Below, in pieces: positions 1-8,599 of a DNA stretch of 64,000 bases. Below the pieces are notes generated by a model. It searched no databases. It was not told the origin of the DNA and was given only the letters and a program-made list of their open reading frames with translations. Each line of letters begins with the position of its first letter. Positions within the stretch are counted from its first letter, which is position 1. A program made the position numbers and the translations under genes. This DNA comes from Acidimicrobiaceae bacterium (GTDB lineage: Bacteria > Actinomycetota > Acidimicrobiia > Acidimicrobiales > Ilumatobacteraceae): positions 186,001 to 250,000 of the forward strand of contig JACJWF010000003.1 of NCBI GenBank assembly GCA_020637295.1, given 5' to 3'.

Positions 1-404
1 ACCCGGATGAGCACGGAGGTGCCGAGCACCTCGACGGGGTCCTGCTCTTCCGCCGCAGCGGCCATGCTGCGCAGCACGTTGACGGCCAGGCCGACCTGCA
101 CGCGCTCGCTGGTGGTGATCGGCGTGCCGACCTCGCGGGCCATCATCTCGCTGAGCGCCGTGTTGCGCGCCTCCAGCCCGTCGGCCAGAGCACGCACGGC
201 GGCGATGCGCTCGGCACGGCGGGTGCGCGACCAGCCGTCGAGCGCCCGGGCGCTGGACTCCAGCGCCGCGACGGCGTCCGCGGCGTTGCCGGCCGGGACC
301 GTGCCCATCACGTCCTCCGTGTGGGCGTCGATCACCTCGATGGTGCCCTGCCCCTGCGGCGCGCGCCACGCCCCGTCGATGTACAGCTCGCTGCGTTCGA
401 TCAT
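1..404 (-). CDS. Aldehyde dehydrogenase, N-terminal part (cut by window edge)
   Basis: Reads leftward from an ATG at 404 and is still open at base 1, so only about 134 residues of a protein normally near 480 are visible. The start, MIERSELYIDGAWRAP, and the later segments EVIDAHTEDVMGTVPAG and MMAREVGTPI are the classic amino-terminal NAD(P)-binding region of the aldehyde dehydrogenase superfamily, which oxidises aldehydes to acids. The catalytic Cys and Glu would lie outside the window, so substrate and activity cannot be judged. It begins 39 bp after the cNMP-binding transporter gene on the same strand, so the two may be co-transcribed. Family assignment is secure; substrate is unknown. Confidence 0.85.
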   Translation of the reverse strand, partial: MIERSELYIDGAWRAPQGQGTIEVIDAHTEDVMGTVPAGNAADAVAALESSARALDGWSRTRRAERIAAVRALADGLEARNTALSEMMAREVGTPITTSERVQVGLAVNVLRSMAAAAEEQDPVEVLGTSVLIR

Positions 405-443
405 GCCGCGAAGTTACTGCACACGGAGTCCTGAAACTAAGTG

Positions 444-2147
444 CTACGGGTCGCGGTGCAGATGGTCGAGCACCCCTTCGGTGTCCATCCGGTCGACGGC
501 ACCCCAGGACGCCACGGTCGCGGCGTCGTTGCCCGTGACCGCCAGGAGGAACGGCTCGCGTTCGATGGCGAGCAGCAGTGTGTCCGTCTCCGCGGTGACG
601 GTGGCGATGCGCGGCACATCGGCCAGCAGCGCGATCTCACCGAACCCGTCGCCGCGTTGGATGTGGCGCTTGAAGCGACCGCCCATCTCCACCCGGACCC
701 GGCCGTCGACGACGGCGTAGAACCGGTCGCCGGTGTCGCCCTCGCGGATGACCTCCGTACCGGCGGTCACCGGCATCTCCGTGGCGGCGCGGGCGACGCC
801 CTCCAGCGCGGGGGCCTGCAGGTGGGTGAAGGCCGGCAGTTCGCGCAGCAGCCTGATCGCGACGACCGGAACCGTCGCACTGCGATCGGCGTGCCGAACG
901 GCGCGGTACGACAGCGCGAGCACCACCGTCAAGGTTGCAGCGACGCCGACGAGCGCGGCCCGGCCGCCGCTGGTCGCGATGAGGATCTGGACCATCAGCG
1001 AGCCGAGGACCATGCCAACGGCGCCGGTCACCTCGACCAGCGCGAAGACCGACGCGAGGGCGTCGGCCGGCGCCGAGCGCTGCAGCAGCATGCGCGCCGT
1101 CAATTCGACGACCGCCCGGCCGATGCCCGCCGCGGCGAGGCATCCGACGGCGAGCACGGTGTGGGCCGGCAGGGCGCCGACGAGTATGAGCGCCAGCGCG
1201 CTGATCGCCACACCCAGCGACAGCAGCGGGGCCAGGCGCCGCGTGCCCACGACGGCGGCGAGGGCGAGGCCGCCGAGGATGCCACCGGCGCCGAACGCCG
1301 CACTCAGCAAACCGGTCCCGGAGGCCGCCATGCCCAGCAACTCCACGGCGACGACGACGTAGACGAGGTCGAGCGCGCCGACCACGAACTGCTGCACCGC
1401 CAGCAGGCCGAGCACCGGCCGGACGCCGCGCCGCTCGCCGAGCCCGCGGAAGCAGGCGCGCATGGCCCGCAGAGGGTTGACCCGCGGGGTGGCGGCCACG
1501 GGACCGATCGCGGCACGGCGTCGTCGGCGCATGGCGGGCACGGCCGAGGCCGCGGAGAAGGCGGCAAGGCCGGCGACCGCCGCCAGCGTGAGGTCCGGTC
1601 CGCGGGCTGCGATGGTTCCTGCGGCGAGCAGCGGCCCGGCGAGGACCGCGGTGTTGTCGATCCATCCGGTCAGCAGGTTGGCGGCAGTGAGCTCGCCCAC
1701 GGTCCGCACGCTGCTGGGCATCAGCACGGCGTAGCACGGTCGGATGAGCGCGGTCGCGGCCACGAACACCGCGGTCGAGGCGACCACCGTGGCGAACGGG
1801 GCGTCGAGGACGAGCAGTGCAGCGGCGCCACCGCCGCCCACCAGTTGGGTCAGGTGGGCGAGGAGGACCACCCGCTCGGGGCGGCGACCGTCCGCCGCCG
1901 GCCCGGCGAGCACCGCGGTGACCACCGACGGCAGCAGGAGCCCCAGTGAGGTGAGGCCGGCAGTGTGTGCGCCACCGGACTGGTAGGCCGCGACCAGGAT
2001 GGCGACCCAGAGTGCCCACTCGCCGATGGAGGACAACCCGTACCCGCCGAGCCCGGCGCGCAGGGCGGGGTTGCGCAGCGCCGCCACCACCGAGTTCCGT
2101 TCCCGTCCCAATGCTCCCCCTCGCCGGCGTCGCCGCATCGTAGCCAC
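444..2147 (-). CDS. MFS transporter with C-terminal cyclic nucleotide-binding domain
   Basis: A 567-residue protein: residues about 20-425 form a major facilitator (EntS/MFS_3-like exporter) membrane domain with about twelve hydrophobic segments. Residues about 434-550 form a cNMP-binding domain. Its phosphate cassette FGEIALLADVPRIATV matches the cyclic-nucleotide consensus, keeping the Glu that contacts ribose and the Arg that contacts phosphate. The transporter is therefore probably gated or modulated by cAMP or cGMP; the cargo is unknown. It lies 30 bp downstream of an adenylate cyclase-like gene on the same strand, suggesting that maker and sensor of the nucleotide are co-expressed. The start is uncertain: GTG at 2147, ATG at 2138, or TTG at 2111, the last having a GAGGGGGA ribosome site just before it. 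Confidence 0.88.
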   Translation of the reverse strand: MATMRRRRRGGALGRERNSVVAALRNPALRAGLGGYGLSSIGEWALWVAILVAAYQSGGAHTAGLTSLGLLLPSVVTAVLAGPAADGRRPERVVLLAHLTQLVGGGGAAALLVLDAPFATVVASTAVFVAATALIRPCYAVLMPSSVRTVGELTAANLLTGWIDNTAVLAGPLLAAGTIAARGPDLTLAAVAGLAAFSAASAVPAMRRRRRAAIGPVAATPRVNPLRAMRACFRGLGERRGVRPVLGLLAVQQFVVGALDLVYVVVAVELLGMAASGTGLLSAAFGAGGILGGLALAAVVGTRRLAPLLSLGVAISALALILVGALPAHTVLAVGCLAAAGIGRAVVELTARMLLQRSAPADALASVFALVEVTGAVGMVLGSLMVQILIATSGGRAALVGVAATLTVVLALSYRAVRHADRSATVPVVAIRLLRELPAFTHLQAPALEGVARAATEMPVTAGTEVIREGDTGDRFYAVVDGRVRVEMGGRFKRHIQRGDGFGEIALLADVPRIATVTAETDTLLLAIEREPFLLAVTGNDAATVASWGAVDRMDTEGVLDHLHRDP

Positions 2148-2177
2148 GGCGGCCGAGCCATCGGCGATGGCCGCGTC

Positions 2178-4853
2178 TCAGCCGTCTCGGTCGAGGGCGT
2201 CGAGTGCGAGGTCCACGGTCTGGTCGATGGTGAGGCCCTCACCCCGTCCACGGGCCGAGGCAAACGCTGGGGGACCCAGCTCGTCGAGGAGTTGGTCCAT
2301 TCGGGCAGCGTGCTCTGCCTGCTGCGCATGGGTGCCGAGCTCGCCGATGTTGGCCCGGATGCCGTGACAGGCTGTCAGGAGTGCGACGGCGTCCGCCACC
2401 TGACGGTCCATGAGCAGCGTGACGGTGGCCTCGATCGCGTTGAGCAGGAGTGTGCTGGTGCCGGCGGTCAGCATGGCGGGGAGGCCCCGCCGATAGGCCT
2501 CGAGTGATGCGGCCCGGTCGCCGTTCGCCGCGTGGTGGCCGGCGATGGTGATGTAGGCGTTGCCCTCGGCGATCGTGGACTGGACGATGGATGCGACGCG
2601 AGCGCACTCCTCGGCGACGACGACCGCCTCGGGGCTGTTGACACGGTTCAGGCTGAACATCTTGTTGGTCAGGGCGATCGACAGCCGGATGGGCCCGCAC
2701 GGCCGGCTCACCGCCACCGCCTCATCGCACCAGTACTTCTCACGTTCGTCGTCGCCGGCGTGACCGAACGTCACGCCGAGCGCGCCGGCGACGAACGGAC
2801 GATCCTCGGGATGTTCGATGAGCGCGGCCTCGGTCTGCTGCGCCCATCGCAGGGTGCCCGCCGGGTCGGCACGGAAGGTGGAGAGAATCGAGAGACGCAC
2901 GCCTGCCGCAGCGGGGAATCGCGCACCGAGGCGCTCGGCGCGCTCCACCGCCGCCAACGCCATTGCGCCGCAGCCTTCGATGTCGCCATGTGCCCAGAGG
3001 AGCGCGGAGAGCCATGACTCGGCGTGAGGACGCGTGGGGTCGTCCTCGCGCATGCCGGCAAGAGCGCGCGTGAGCCAGTCGGCCCCTTCGCGGGTCTGGG
3101 CCCGCGTGAGCCAGAAGTCGGTGATCTCGAGCGCCATGGCCGCGGCCCGATCAGGCGCATGGTCCAGCCAGTGGCGGAGCGCGGCACGGATGTCGTTGAG
3201 ATCGTTGGCGATGCGATCCAGCCACTGTGGGGCTGCATCGGTCAGCAGGTGCTGGTGCGCCGTGTGGGACCACTCGGCGAACCATTCGGCGTGACGCTGT
3301 CGAACCGCCGCTTCGTCCGGTGCCGTGCCCAACCGGGCACCTGCGAATGCGCGGACCGAGTCGAGGAGGCGGAGCCGGCCGTCTCGCCGGGAGACCACCG
3401 ATCGGTCGACCAGTTCGGTGACATGTTCCATCATGTCGAACTCGTCCATGTCGCCGACGGCGCACAGCGCATCGAGGTCGAACGATCCTTCGAAGGCGCC
3501 CATGGCCCGCAGCACCCTCTGCTCATCCGTTTCGAGGAGGTCGTAGCTCCACTCGATGGCGGCCTCCAGGGTGCGATGGCGCTCCTCCTGGCCGCGGGAG
3601 CGCAGCAGCCTGAACCGCTGGTCCAGCCGCTCAGCAATAGCTGCCGGCTCCAGCACTGCGCAGCGTGCGGCCGCAAGTTCCAACGCGAGAGGAAGGCCGT
3701 CGAGCGCGGTGCACAGCTGCACGACTGCACTTCGGTTCTCCGAGTTCACGGAGAAGTCCGGTGACGTCTCGCGTGCGTGCGCCTCGAAGAACTCCACCGC
3801 GGAGGTGATGCCGAGTGGTTCCAGGCGGATGGTCTGCTCGCCGGGGACTCCCAGGCGGCGCTGCGACGTGCAGAGGATCCGGCTGCGCAGACCGGAACGA
3901 GCGAGGTGGGTCACGACGTCGGTGACCTCGTGCAGGAGGTGCTCGCAGTTGTCGATGACGAGGAGGAGTTCTCGCGCTGAGAGCGACTCGGCAACCGAGC
4001 CCGTGAGATCGAGACCCGGACGCTCCAGCACGCCGAGGAGGGTGGCGATCGTGCCGGCAACCAGACCCGGGTTCCGAACGCCCGCCAGGTCGACGAACCA
4101 CACGCCGTCCGGAAAGTTGCCACTCGAGGAGCGGGCTACGTCGATGGCCAGGCGGGTCTTGCCGACGCCGCCCGGGCCGACGAGCGTGGTGACGACGCCG
4201 GTGGCCAGCGCGCCCGTCAGCGCTGCGCGGGCTTCGAGGTGGATGACCAGCGACTGGGTGGTCTCGGGCAGGTTGCCGGTGGTGAGGTTCAGCGACGCGA
4301 GGGGCGGGAACTCGGTCGGGAGGCCGTCTGCATTCACCTGGAACAGCTGCTCGGGCCGTACGAGCCCCTTCATGCGGTGGACACCGAGCGGGAGGAAGTC
4401 GAGGTCGGGGAGGCGGCTCGCCCCGCGGATGCGGTCGGTCACCAGGATCTGGCCCCCGTGGGCGAGGCTCATCACCCGCGCCGCCCGGTTGACGTCGGAG
4501 CCGAAGAGGTCGCCGAGGCGTCGCTCTGCGGGGCCGCAGTGCAGGCCCACCCTGACGCGGAGCGGCTCCTCGCCCGCATCGATGGCAAGGACGCCGCGTT
4601 GAATGTCGATGGCGCAGGCGATGGCGGCATCCGCATCGTCGAACACGGCCATCATTCCATCACCGGTGTGCTTGACGATCTCTCCTCGGTGGCGGGGGAT
4701 GGAGGTGGTGAGCACGTCGTCGTGGGCGCGTAGCAACGCCCGCATGATGTCTGGCTCGCGCTCCCACCGTTCGGTCGAACCGACGAGGTCGGTGAACATG
4801 TAGACGTGGTCGTGCAGCAGGGGCTCGGCGTGTGGAGCAGCGGCCTGATGCAC
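2178..4853 (-). CDS. Class III adenylate cyclase fused to STAND-type ATPase and TPR-like repeats
   Basis: An 891-residue signalling protein. Residues about 12-185 are a class III nucleotidyl cyclase with both metal-binding Asp (in MFTDLVGST and GDGMMAVF), the base-selecting Lys (IVKHTGDG) and Asp (GDLFGSDVNRAAR), and the transition-state Asn and Arg of VNRAAR. All key residues for making cAMP are present. Residues near 223 carry a Walker A (GPGGVGKT), and LLVIDNCEHLL near 296 is a Walker B, as in AfsR/MalT-like STAND ATPases. The rest is helical and TPR-like, probably for ligand or partner sensing. No C-terminal LuxR helix-turn-helix is visible, so output is probably cAMP rather than DNA binding. 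The next gene, 30 bp on, has a cNMP-binding domain. Confidence 0.9.
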   Translation of the reverse strand: MHQAAAPHAEPLLHDHVYMFTDLVGSTERWEREPDIMRALLRAHDDVLTTSIPRHRGEIVKHTGDGMMAVFDDADAAIACAIDIQRGVLAIDAGEEPLRVRVGLHCGPAERRLGDLFGSDVNRAARVMSLAHGGQILVTDRIRGASRLPDLDFLPLGVHRMKGLVRPEQLFQVNADGLPTEFPPLASLNLTTGNLPETTQSLVIHLEARAALTGALATGVVTTLVGPGGVGKTRLAIDVARSSSGNFPDGVWFVDLAGVRNPGLVAGTIATLLGVLERPGLDLTGSVAESLSARELLLVIDNCEHLLHEVTDVVTHLARSGLRSRILCTSQRRLGVPGEQTIRLEPLGITSAVEFFEAHARETSPDFSVNSENRSAVVQLCTALDGLPLALELAAARCAVLEPAAIAERLDQRFRLLRSRGQEERHRTLEAAIEWSYDLLETDEQRVLRAMGAFEGSFDLDALCAVGDMDEFDMMEHVTELVDRSVVSRRDGRLRLLDSVRAFAGARLGTAPDEAAVRQRHAEWFAEWSHTAHQHLLTDAAPQWLDRIANDLNDIRAALRHWLDHAPDRAAAMALEITDFWLTRAQTREGADWLTRALAGMREDDPTRPHAESWLSALLWAHGDIEGCGAMALAAVERAERLGARFPAAAGVRLSILSTFRADPAGTLRWAQQTEAALIEHPEDRPFVAGALGVTFGHAGDDEREKYWCDEAVAVSRPCGPIRLSIALTNKMFSLNRVNSPEAVVVAEECARVASIVQSTIAEGNAYITIAGHHAANGDRAASLEAYRRGLPAMLTAGTSTLLLNAIEATVTLLMDRQVADAVALLTACHGIRANIGELGTHAQQAEHAARMDQLLDELGPPAFASARGRGEGLTIDQTVDLALDALDRDG

Positions 4854-4916
4854 GTGCGGTAACTTACGCCGACTTCAGGTCTGCCCGCGGGCCTGAGCGG
4901 CCAGTCAGGAGCCCCG

Positions 4917-5600
4917 ATGACCACCTCCCCTACTCCTTCGATCACGTACGACCAGCTGGCCCAACAGGCGGACACGTTCGACCTGTTGCTGTTCCACGGG
5001 ACCAGTCAGATGAGCCAGGGAATCGAGGCCGCCACTGGTGGTCAGTACTCGCATGCGGCGATGATCTTCCGCCCCGACCCGTCGTCGCCGCCGCTCATCT
5101 GGCAGACGTCCATCGACAACATCACCCAGGACATGGAGGGCGCCGGCGGCTTCCACCCGGGGTCACAGCTGAATCAGCTCGACCACGCCCTTTCGGTGAT
5201 CTACCGCGGCTACGTGGACATCCCGTACTACCGGCAGTACCAGGGCCCGCGGACGGCATCCCAGCGTGCCGGCGCCGCTGCGTTCATCAAAGCCCACGAC
5301 GATGTTCCGTTCGGCACGATCTTCCAGCTGATGGCGAACTACCTCTGCGCCCGTCTCCTCGACAATCAGGCGGTCGTCCCGTCGAACGAGGTGTTCTGTG
5401 CAGAGCTCGTGGCGATGACGTTCCACGCGGCGGGGCTGTTGGGCGATCAGCATCCGCCGTCCTGGTACTCGCCCAACAGTTGGGGCGAGAAGACCTACGA
5501 GGTCAACCTTGCCGTGGGTTCGTTCGGTCCGGACACTGCCATCGACACGGCGACGATCCCGACGCCGATGGAGCCGCTCCAGCCCCCCGTGGCTTCCTGA
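4917..5600 (+). CDS. YiiX/NlpC-P60-like permuted papain-fold peptidase or amidase
   Basis: A 227-residue protein with the circularly permuted papain-like order: the His comes first (H46 in GGQYSHAAMIF) and the nucleophile Cys later (C161 in NEVFCAELVAMTF). This matches the YiiX/YaeF permuted NlpC/P60 group, whose members cleave amide or acyl bonds; the actual substrate here cannot be read. No signal peptide or membrane segment is seen, so it is probably cytoplasmic. ATG at 4917 follows a CAGGAG-like ribosome site. It is transcribed away from the cyclase gene, from a shared 63-bp divergent region. Fold assignment is good; function is only a class. Confidence 0.7.
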   Translation: MTTSPTPSITYDQLAQQADTFDLLLFHGTSQMSQGIEAATGGQYSHAAMIFRPDPSSPPLIWQTSIDNITQDMEGAGGFHPGSQLNQLDHALSVIYRGYVDIPYYRQYQGPRTASQRAGAAAFIKAHDDVPFGTIFQLMANYLCARLLDNQAVVPSNEVFCAELVAMTFHAAGLLGDQHPPSWYSPNSWGEKTYEVNLAVGSFGPDTAIDTATIPTPMEPLQPPVAS

Positions 5601-5609
5601 GGCGGCTGG

Positions 5610-7229
5610 TCACGTGCTGACGGCGTGGCGGGCGGCCAGGTAGCCGAACACCATCGCCGGGCCGATGGTGCCGCCGGGGCCCCAGTAGGCCTGGCCGCTG
5701 GGCGCGGCGATGCAGTTGCCGGCGCCATAGAGGCCGGGGATCGGCTGGTCGTCGGTGGCGCTCAGCACCTGGGCGTCGGCGTTGATCACCGGACCACCCT
5801 TGGTGTCCAGCGCGCCCGGGCCGACGATCAGGCCGTAGTACGGCCCGGTGGGGGAGAGCGGGGCGAGGCATTGCGAGGGGAGGCCCGGCCGCGGCGTGCC
5901 GCCCCACGTCTGCTCGATCTGCGACTCGCCGCGGTGGAAGTCCGGGTCGATGCCGAGCGTGGCGTTGGCGTTGAACCGCTCGATGGTCGTGGCCAGGTTG
6001 GCCTCGAAGTCGTCGGCCAACTCCAGCCCAGCGGTGAACTCGGCGAGCCCGACGAGACGCCGGCGGAAGTCGGCCGCCAACTCGTCCACCGTGTCGGCCT
6101 TGGCGACGAACGGCAGTGGCTCCTCGCCCGGCAGCGGGACAGGCCAGCGGAAACGGGAGAACTCGGTGTTGTCCACCACCGCCTGGTCCCAGATCATGAA
6201 CAGCAGCAGGTTCGGGTACTCGTAGCGGCTGGGGTCCCACACGGCGTGGATGGTGCCGCGGTCGTTGTACACGGCCTTCTCGTTCACCACCCGCACGCCG
6301 TGCTTGTTGACCTGCAGCATGCTGTCGCCGTGGGGGTTGTAGACGTCCTTGATGGTGGACGGCACGGTGACGGCGTGCTCCACGGCCACCTGGTCCCACC
6401 AGGCGTGGCTCATGTTGCCGAGCTTGGCGCCGGCCTCGATGCCGATGCGCACGAAGTCGCCCGTGGCGCTCTCCGCCGCGGCGCCGCCCAGCACCGGGCC
6501 GCGCAGGTAGGTGAAGCGGTACTCGGCGTTGTGGATGAAGCCGCCGCTGCCGAAGATCACACCCCTGCGGGCGCCGATGATGATCGTGCGGGTGCCGGTG
6601 CGGGCCTCGACACCGACGACCCGCCCGTCGTCGTCCCGCACGAGATGGCGGACCTCCGTACCGAGCCGCAGCTGGGCGCCGTGGGCGACGGCGCCGTCCA
6701 CCAGCATTTCGGCGAGGATCTGGCCGCCCGTGGGGTCGATGCCGCGACGGTGGCCGTCGGGGAAGACGGGCTCACACACGCGACCGACCCCGTCGCGGCC
6801 CTCCGGCAGGTCGGCGTAGTAGTCGGGATAGGGAACGTGGCGGAAGCGCAGCGCGCCGGCGTCGCGCAGGTGGCCGATGGCCTCGCTGCCGTGGTCGTAG
6901 AACGCCTCGATGAGGCGCAGGTTGTTCTCCGGCAGGCCGAGTGTCGGGTGGCCGGGACGGTACTTGGTGGGGAACGCGCTGCGGGCCATGTAGGCAACGG
7001 CCTGGTCCCGCGGGTCGTCCAGGCCCATCTCCTGCATCATCGGGTTGTTCGGCACCCAGAAGACGCCGCCGGACTTGCCGGTGGTGCCGCCCACCCATTC
7101 CGTCTTCTCCAGGATGGCCACGGTCGCACCCAGCGACGCCGCCGTGGCGGCCGCCGCGCCCGCGGCCGCGCCGCTGCCCACGACGACGACATCGACCACG
7201 TCGTCCCACTCGTCGCCGTACTGGTACAC
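5610..7229 (-). CDS. FAD-dependent dehydrogenase of the fumarate reductase/3-ketosteroid dehydrogenase family
   Basis: A 539-residue flavoprotein starting with GTG at 7229. Residues 10-45 hold the dinucleotide-binding motif VVVVGSGAAAGAAAA and the ribose-binding acidic end VAILEK. GGTTGKSGGVFWVPNN and the C-terminal GLYGAGNC...YWGPGGTIGPAMVFGYLAARHA are typical of FAD_binding_2 proteins such as 3-ketosteroid delta-dehydrogenases and urocanate/fumarate reductases, which introduce or reduce C=C bonds next to a carbonyl. It is divergent from a Rieske oxygenase gene with a 100-bp shared control region, and the pair probably acts in one degradative pathway. Steroid as the substrate is a possibility only. 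Confidence 0.85.
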   Translation of the reverse strand: MYQYGDEWDDVVDVVVVGSGAAAGAAAATAASLGATVAILEKTEWVGGTTGKSGGVFWVPNNPMMQEMGLDDPRDQAVAYMARSAFPTKYRPGHPTLGLPENNLRLIEAFYDHGSEAIGHLRDAGALRFRHVPYPDYYADLPEGRDGVGRVCEPVFPDGHRRGIDPTGGQILAEMLVDGAVAHGAQLRLGTEVRHLVRDDDGRVVGVEARTGTRTIIIGARRGVIFGSGGFIHNAEYRFTYLRGPVLGGAAAESATGDFVRIGIEAGAKLGNMSHAWWDQVAVEHAVTVPSTIKDVYNPHGDSMLQVNKHGVRVVNEKAVYNDRGTIHAVWDPSRYEYPNLLLFMIWDQAVVDNTEFSRFRWPVPLPGEEPLPFVAKADTVDELAADFRRRLVGLAEFTAGLELADDFEANLATTIERFNANATLGIDPDFHRGESQIEQTWGGTPRPGLPSQCLAPLSPTGPYYGLIVGPGALDTKGGPVINADAQVLSATDDQPIPGLYGAGNCIAAPSGQAYWGPGGTIGPAMVFGYLAARHAVST

Positions 7230-7275
7230 GCTCGCCTCCCCGACACCGCTGCGAGGCCCGATTGAACCGGAGGCG

Positions 7276-7300
7276 GTGTCAAGTAACTAAGGTTAGACAC
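7276..7300. promoter_or_regulatory. Candidate operator in the divergent flavoprotein/Rieske promoter
   Basis: This AT-richer stretch between the two divergent starts has outer arms GTGTC and GACAC and, inside, CTAAGGTTAG (CTAA and TTAG around GG). Placement midway between the two start codons fits a shared repressor site. The arms are short, so this is tentative. Confidence 0.35.
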
Positions 7301-7329
7301 GGTCCGGTCCCCGGGTGAAAGGACTGCCG

Positions 7330-8550
7330 ATGGACGCCGAGTATCTCGCCCGCTTCCGCGAGCGCCAGGCCTACGAGACGGATCGCGCCGCGCCCCCGCC
7401 CGGGTTCCCGACGCTCCCGCCGCTGCCGCTCGGCCGGTACACGGACCCCGAGTTCTTCGAGTTGGAGCGCGACCGGCTGTTCCGCCGCTCATGGCTGTAC
7501 GCCGCGCACGACAGCGACCTGCCGGAGGTCGGCAGCTACCGGCTGGTGGACATCCTCGGTGCGGCCATCCTGCTGGTGCGTGGCACGGACGGGGAGGTGC
7601 GGGCGTTCTTCAACGCCTGCCGCCACCGTGGCGCGCCCGTGGTCAGCGGTGGGTGCGGCACGGCCCGCATGCTGGTCTGCCAGTACCACTCGTGGGGGTA
7701 CGACCTGGAGGGGAAGCTGCAGCGGGTACCCGACGAGCGCGACTTCCCCGGCCTGGTGAAGGAGGACCTCGGCCTGCCGCCGGTGCGCTGCGAGCGGTGG
7801 GGTGGCTGGTGGTTCGTCAACCTCGACGCCGACGCCGTGCCGCTGCTGGAGTGGCTGGACCCGCTGCCCCGGCTGCTCGACGACATCGCCTCGTCGCCGG
7901 TGCGGGTGATCGACACCAAGACCGTGGAGCTCGGCTGCAACTGGAAGATCCTCGCCGAGGGGTTCCTCGAGGTGTACCACGCCCGCACCATTCACCCGAC
8001 GACGGTGGCGCCGACGCTGGACACCCGCGGCACGGTGATCTCGTTGTTCGAGCACGGCCACCAGAACATGCTCTCGCCGGTGAAGGAGGGAACGCGTGGC
8101 GACAGCCGCGAGACCCTGCGGACGCTGGAGCACGTGCCCGCCGTCTTCCGGGAGATGATCCAGCCGGCGCACGGCATCTTCCCCAACATCATCTCGCCGC
8201 TGGACGCCCGCGGCTTTCCGTTCCTCGTGTTCTGGCCGCTGGCGATCGACCGCACCCGCCTGGACATCATCTGGTTCGCGGCGGACTGGGGCGACGGCGA
8301 GCTGCCGGGCAAGGACGTCTGGCAGAAGCGCCTCGACCGCTTCGACGTGCTGATGGAGGAGGACTACCGCAACCTGGTCCCCATCCAGCGCAGCATGGAG
8401 TTCGCCGCGCACGGCGGGCAGGTCGTCAACTACCAGGAGCGCCGCATCTGGCACGTGCACGCGTGGATCGACAAGGTCATCGGCGCCGACCGTGTGCCAG
8501 AGCACCTGCGGGTCCCGGACCTGCTGGCCGACTGGGTCGAGAAGTTCTAA
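7330..8550 (+). CDS. Rieske non-heme iron oxygenase, alpha subunit
   Basis: A 406-residue oxygenase component. The Rieske [2Fe-2S] ligands are C97-x-H99 and C117-x2-H120 in NACRHRGAP and VCQYHSWGY. The mononuclear iron site begins with NWKILAEGFLEVYHARTIHP, giving H217 and H222 of the 2-His-1-carboxylate facial triad. Such enzymes hydroxylate or demethylate aromatic, alicyclic or quaternary-ammonium substrates using electrons from a separate reductase, and no reductase gene is next to it. I chose ATG 7330 over an upstream GTG at 7315 because AAAGGA lies six bases before it. It heads an apparent operon with the PEP-mobile-domain and ThuA-like genes. Confidence 0.9.
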   Translation: MDAEYLARFRERQAYETDRAAPPPGFPTLPPLPLGRYTDPEFFELERDRLFRRSWLYAAHDSDLPEVGSYRLVDILGAAILLVRGTDGEVRAFFNACRHRGAPVVSGGCGTARMLVCQYHSWGYDLEGKLQRVPDERDFPGLVKEDLGLPPVRCERWGGWWFVNLDADAVPLLEWLDPLPRLLDDIASSPVRVIDTKTVELGCNWKILAEGFLEVYHARTIHPTTVAPTLDTRGTVISLFEHGHQNMLSPVKEGTRGDSRETLRTLEHVPAVFREMIQPAHGIFPNIISPLDARGFPFLVFWPLAIDRTRLDIIWFAADWGDGELPGKDVWQKRLDRFDVLMEEDYRNLVPIQRSMEFAAHGGQVVNYQERRIWHVHAWIDKVIGADRVPEHLRVPDLLADWVEKF

Positions 8551-8599
8551 CGTTCCGCCGCCGCGTCAGCCGCGACGGCCCATTTCACAGGAGCAACTG

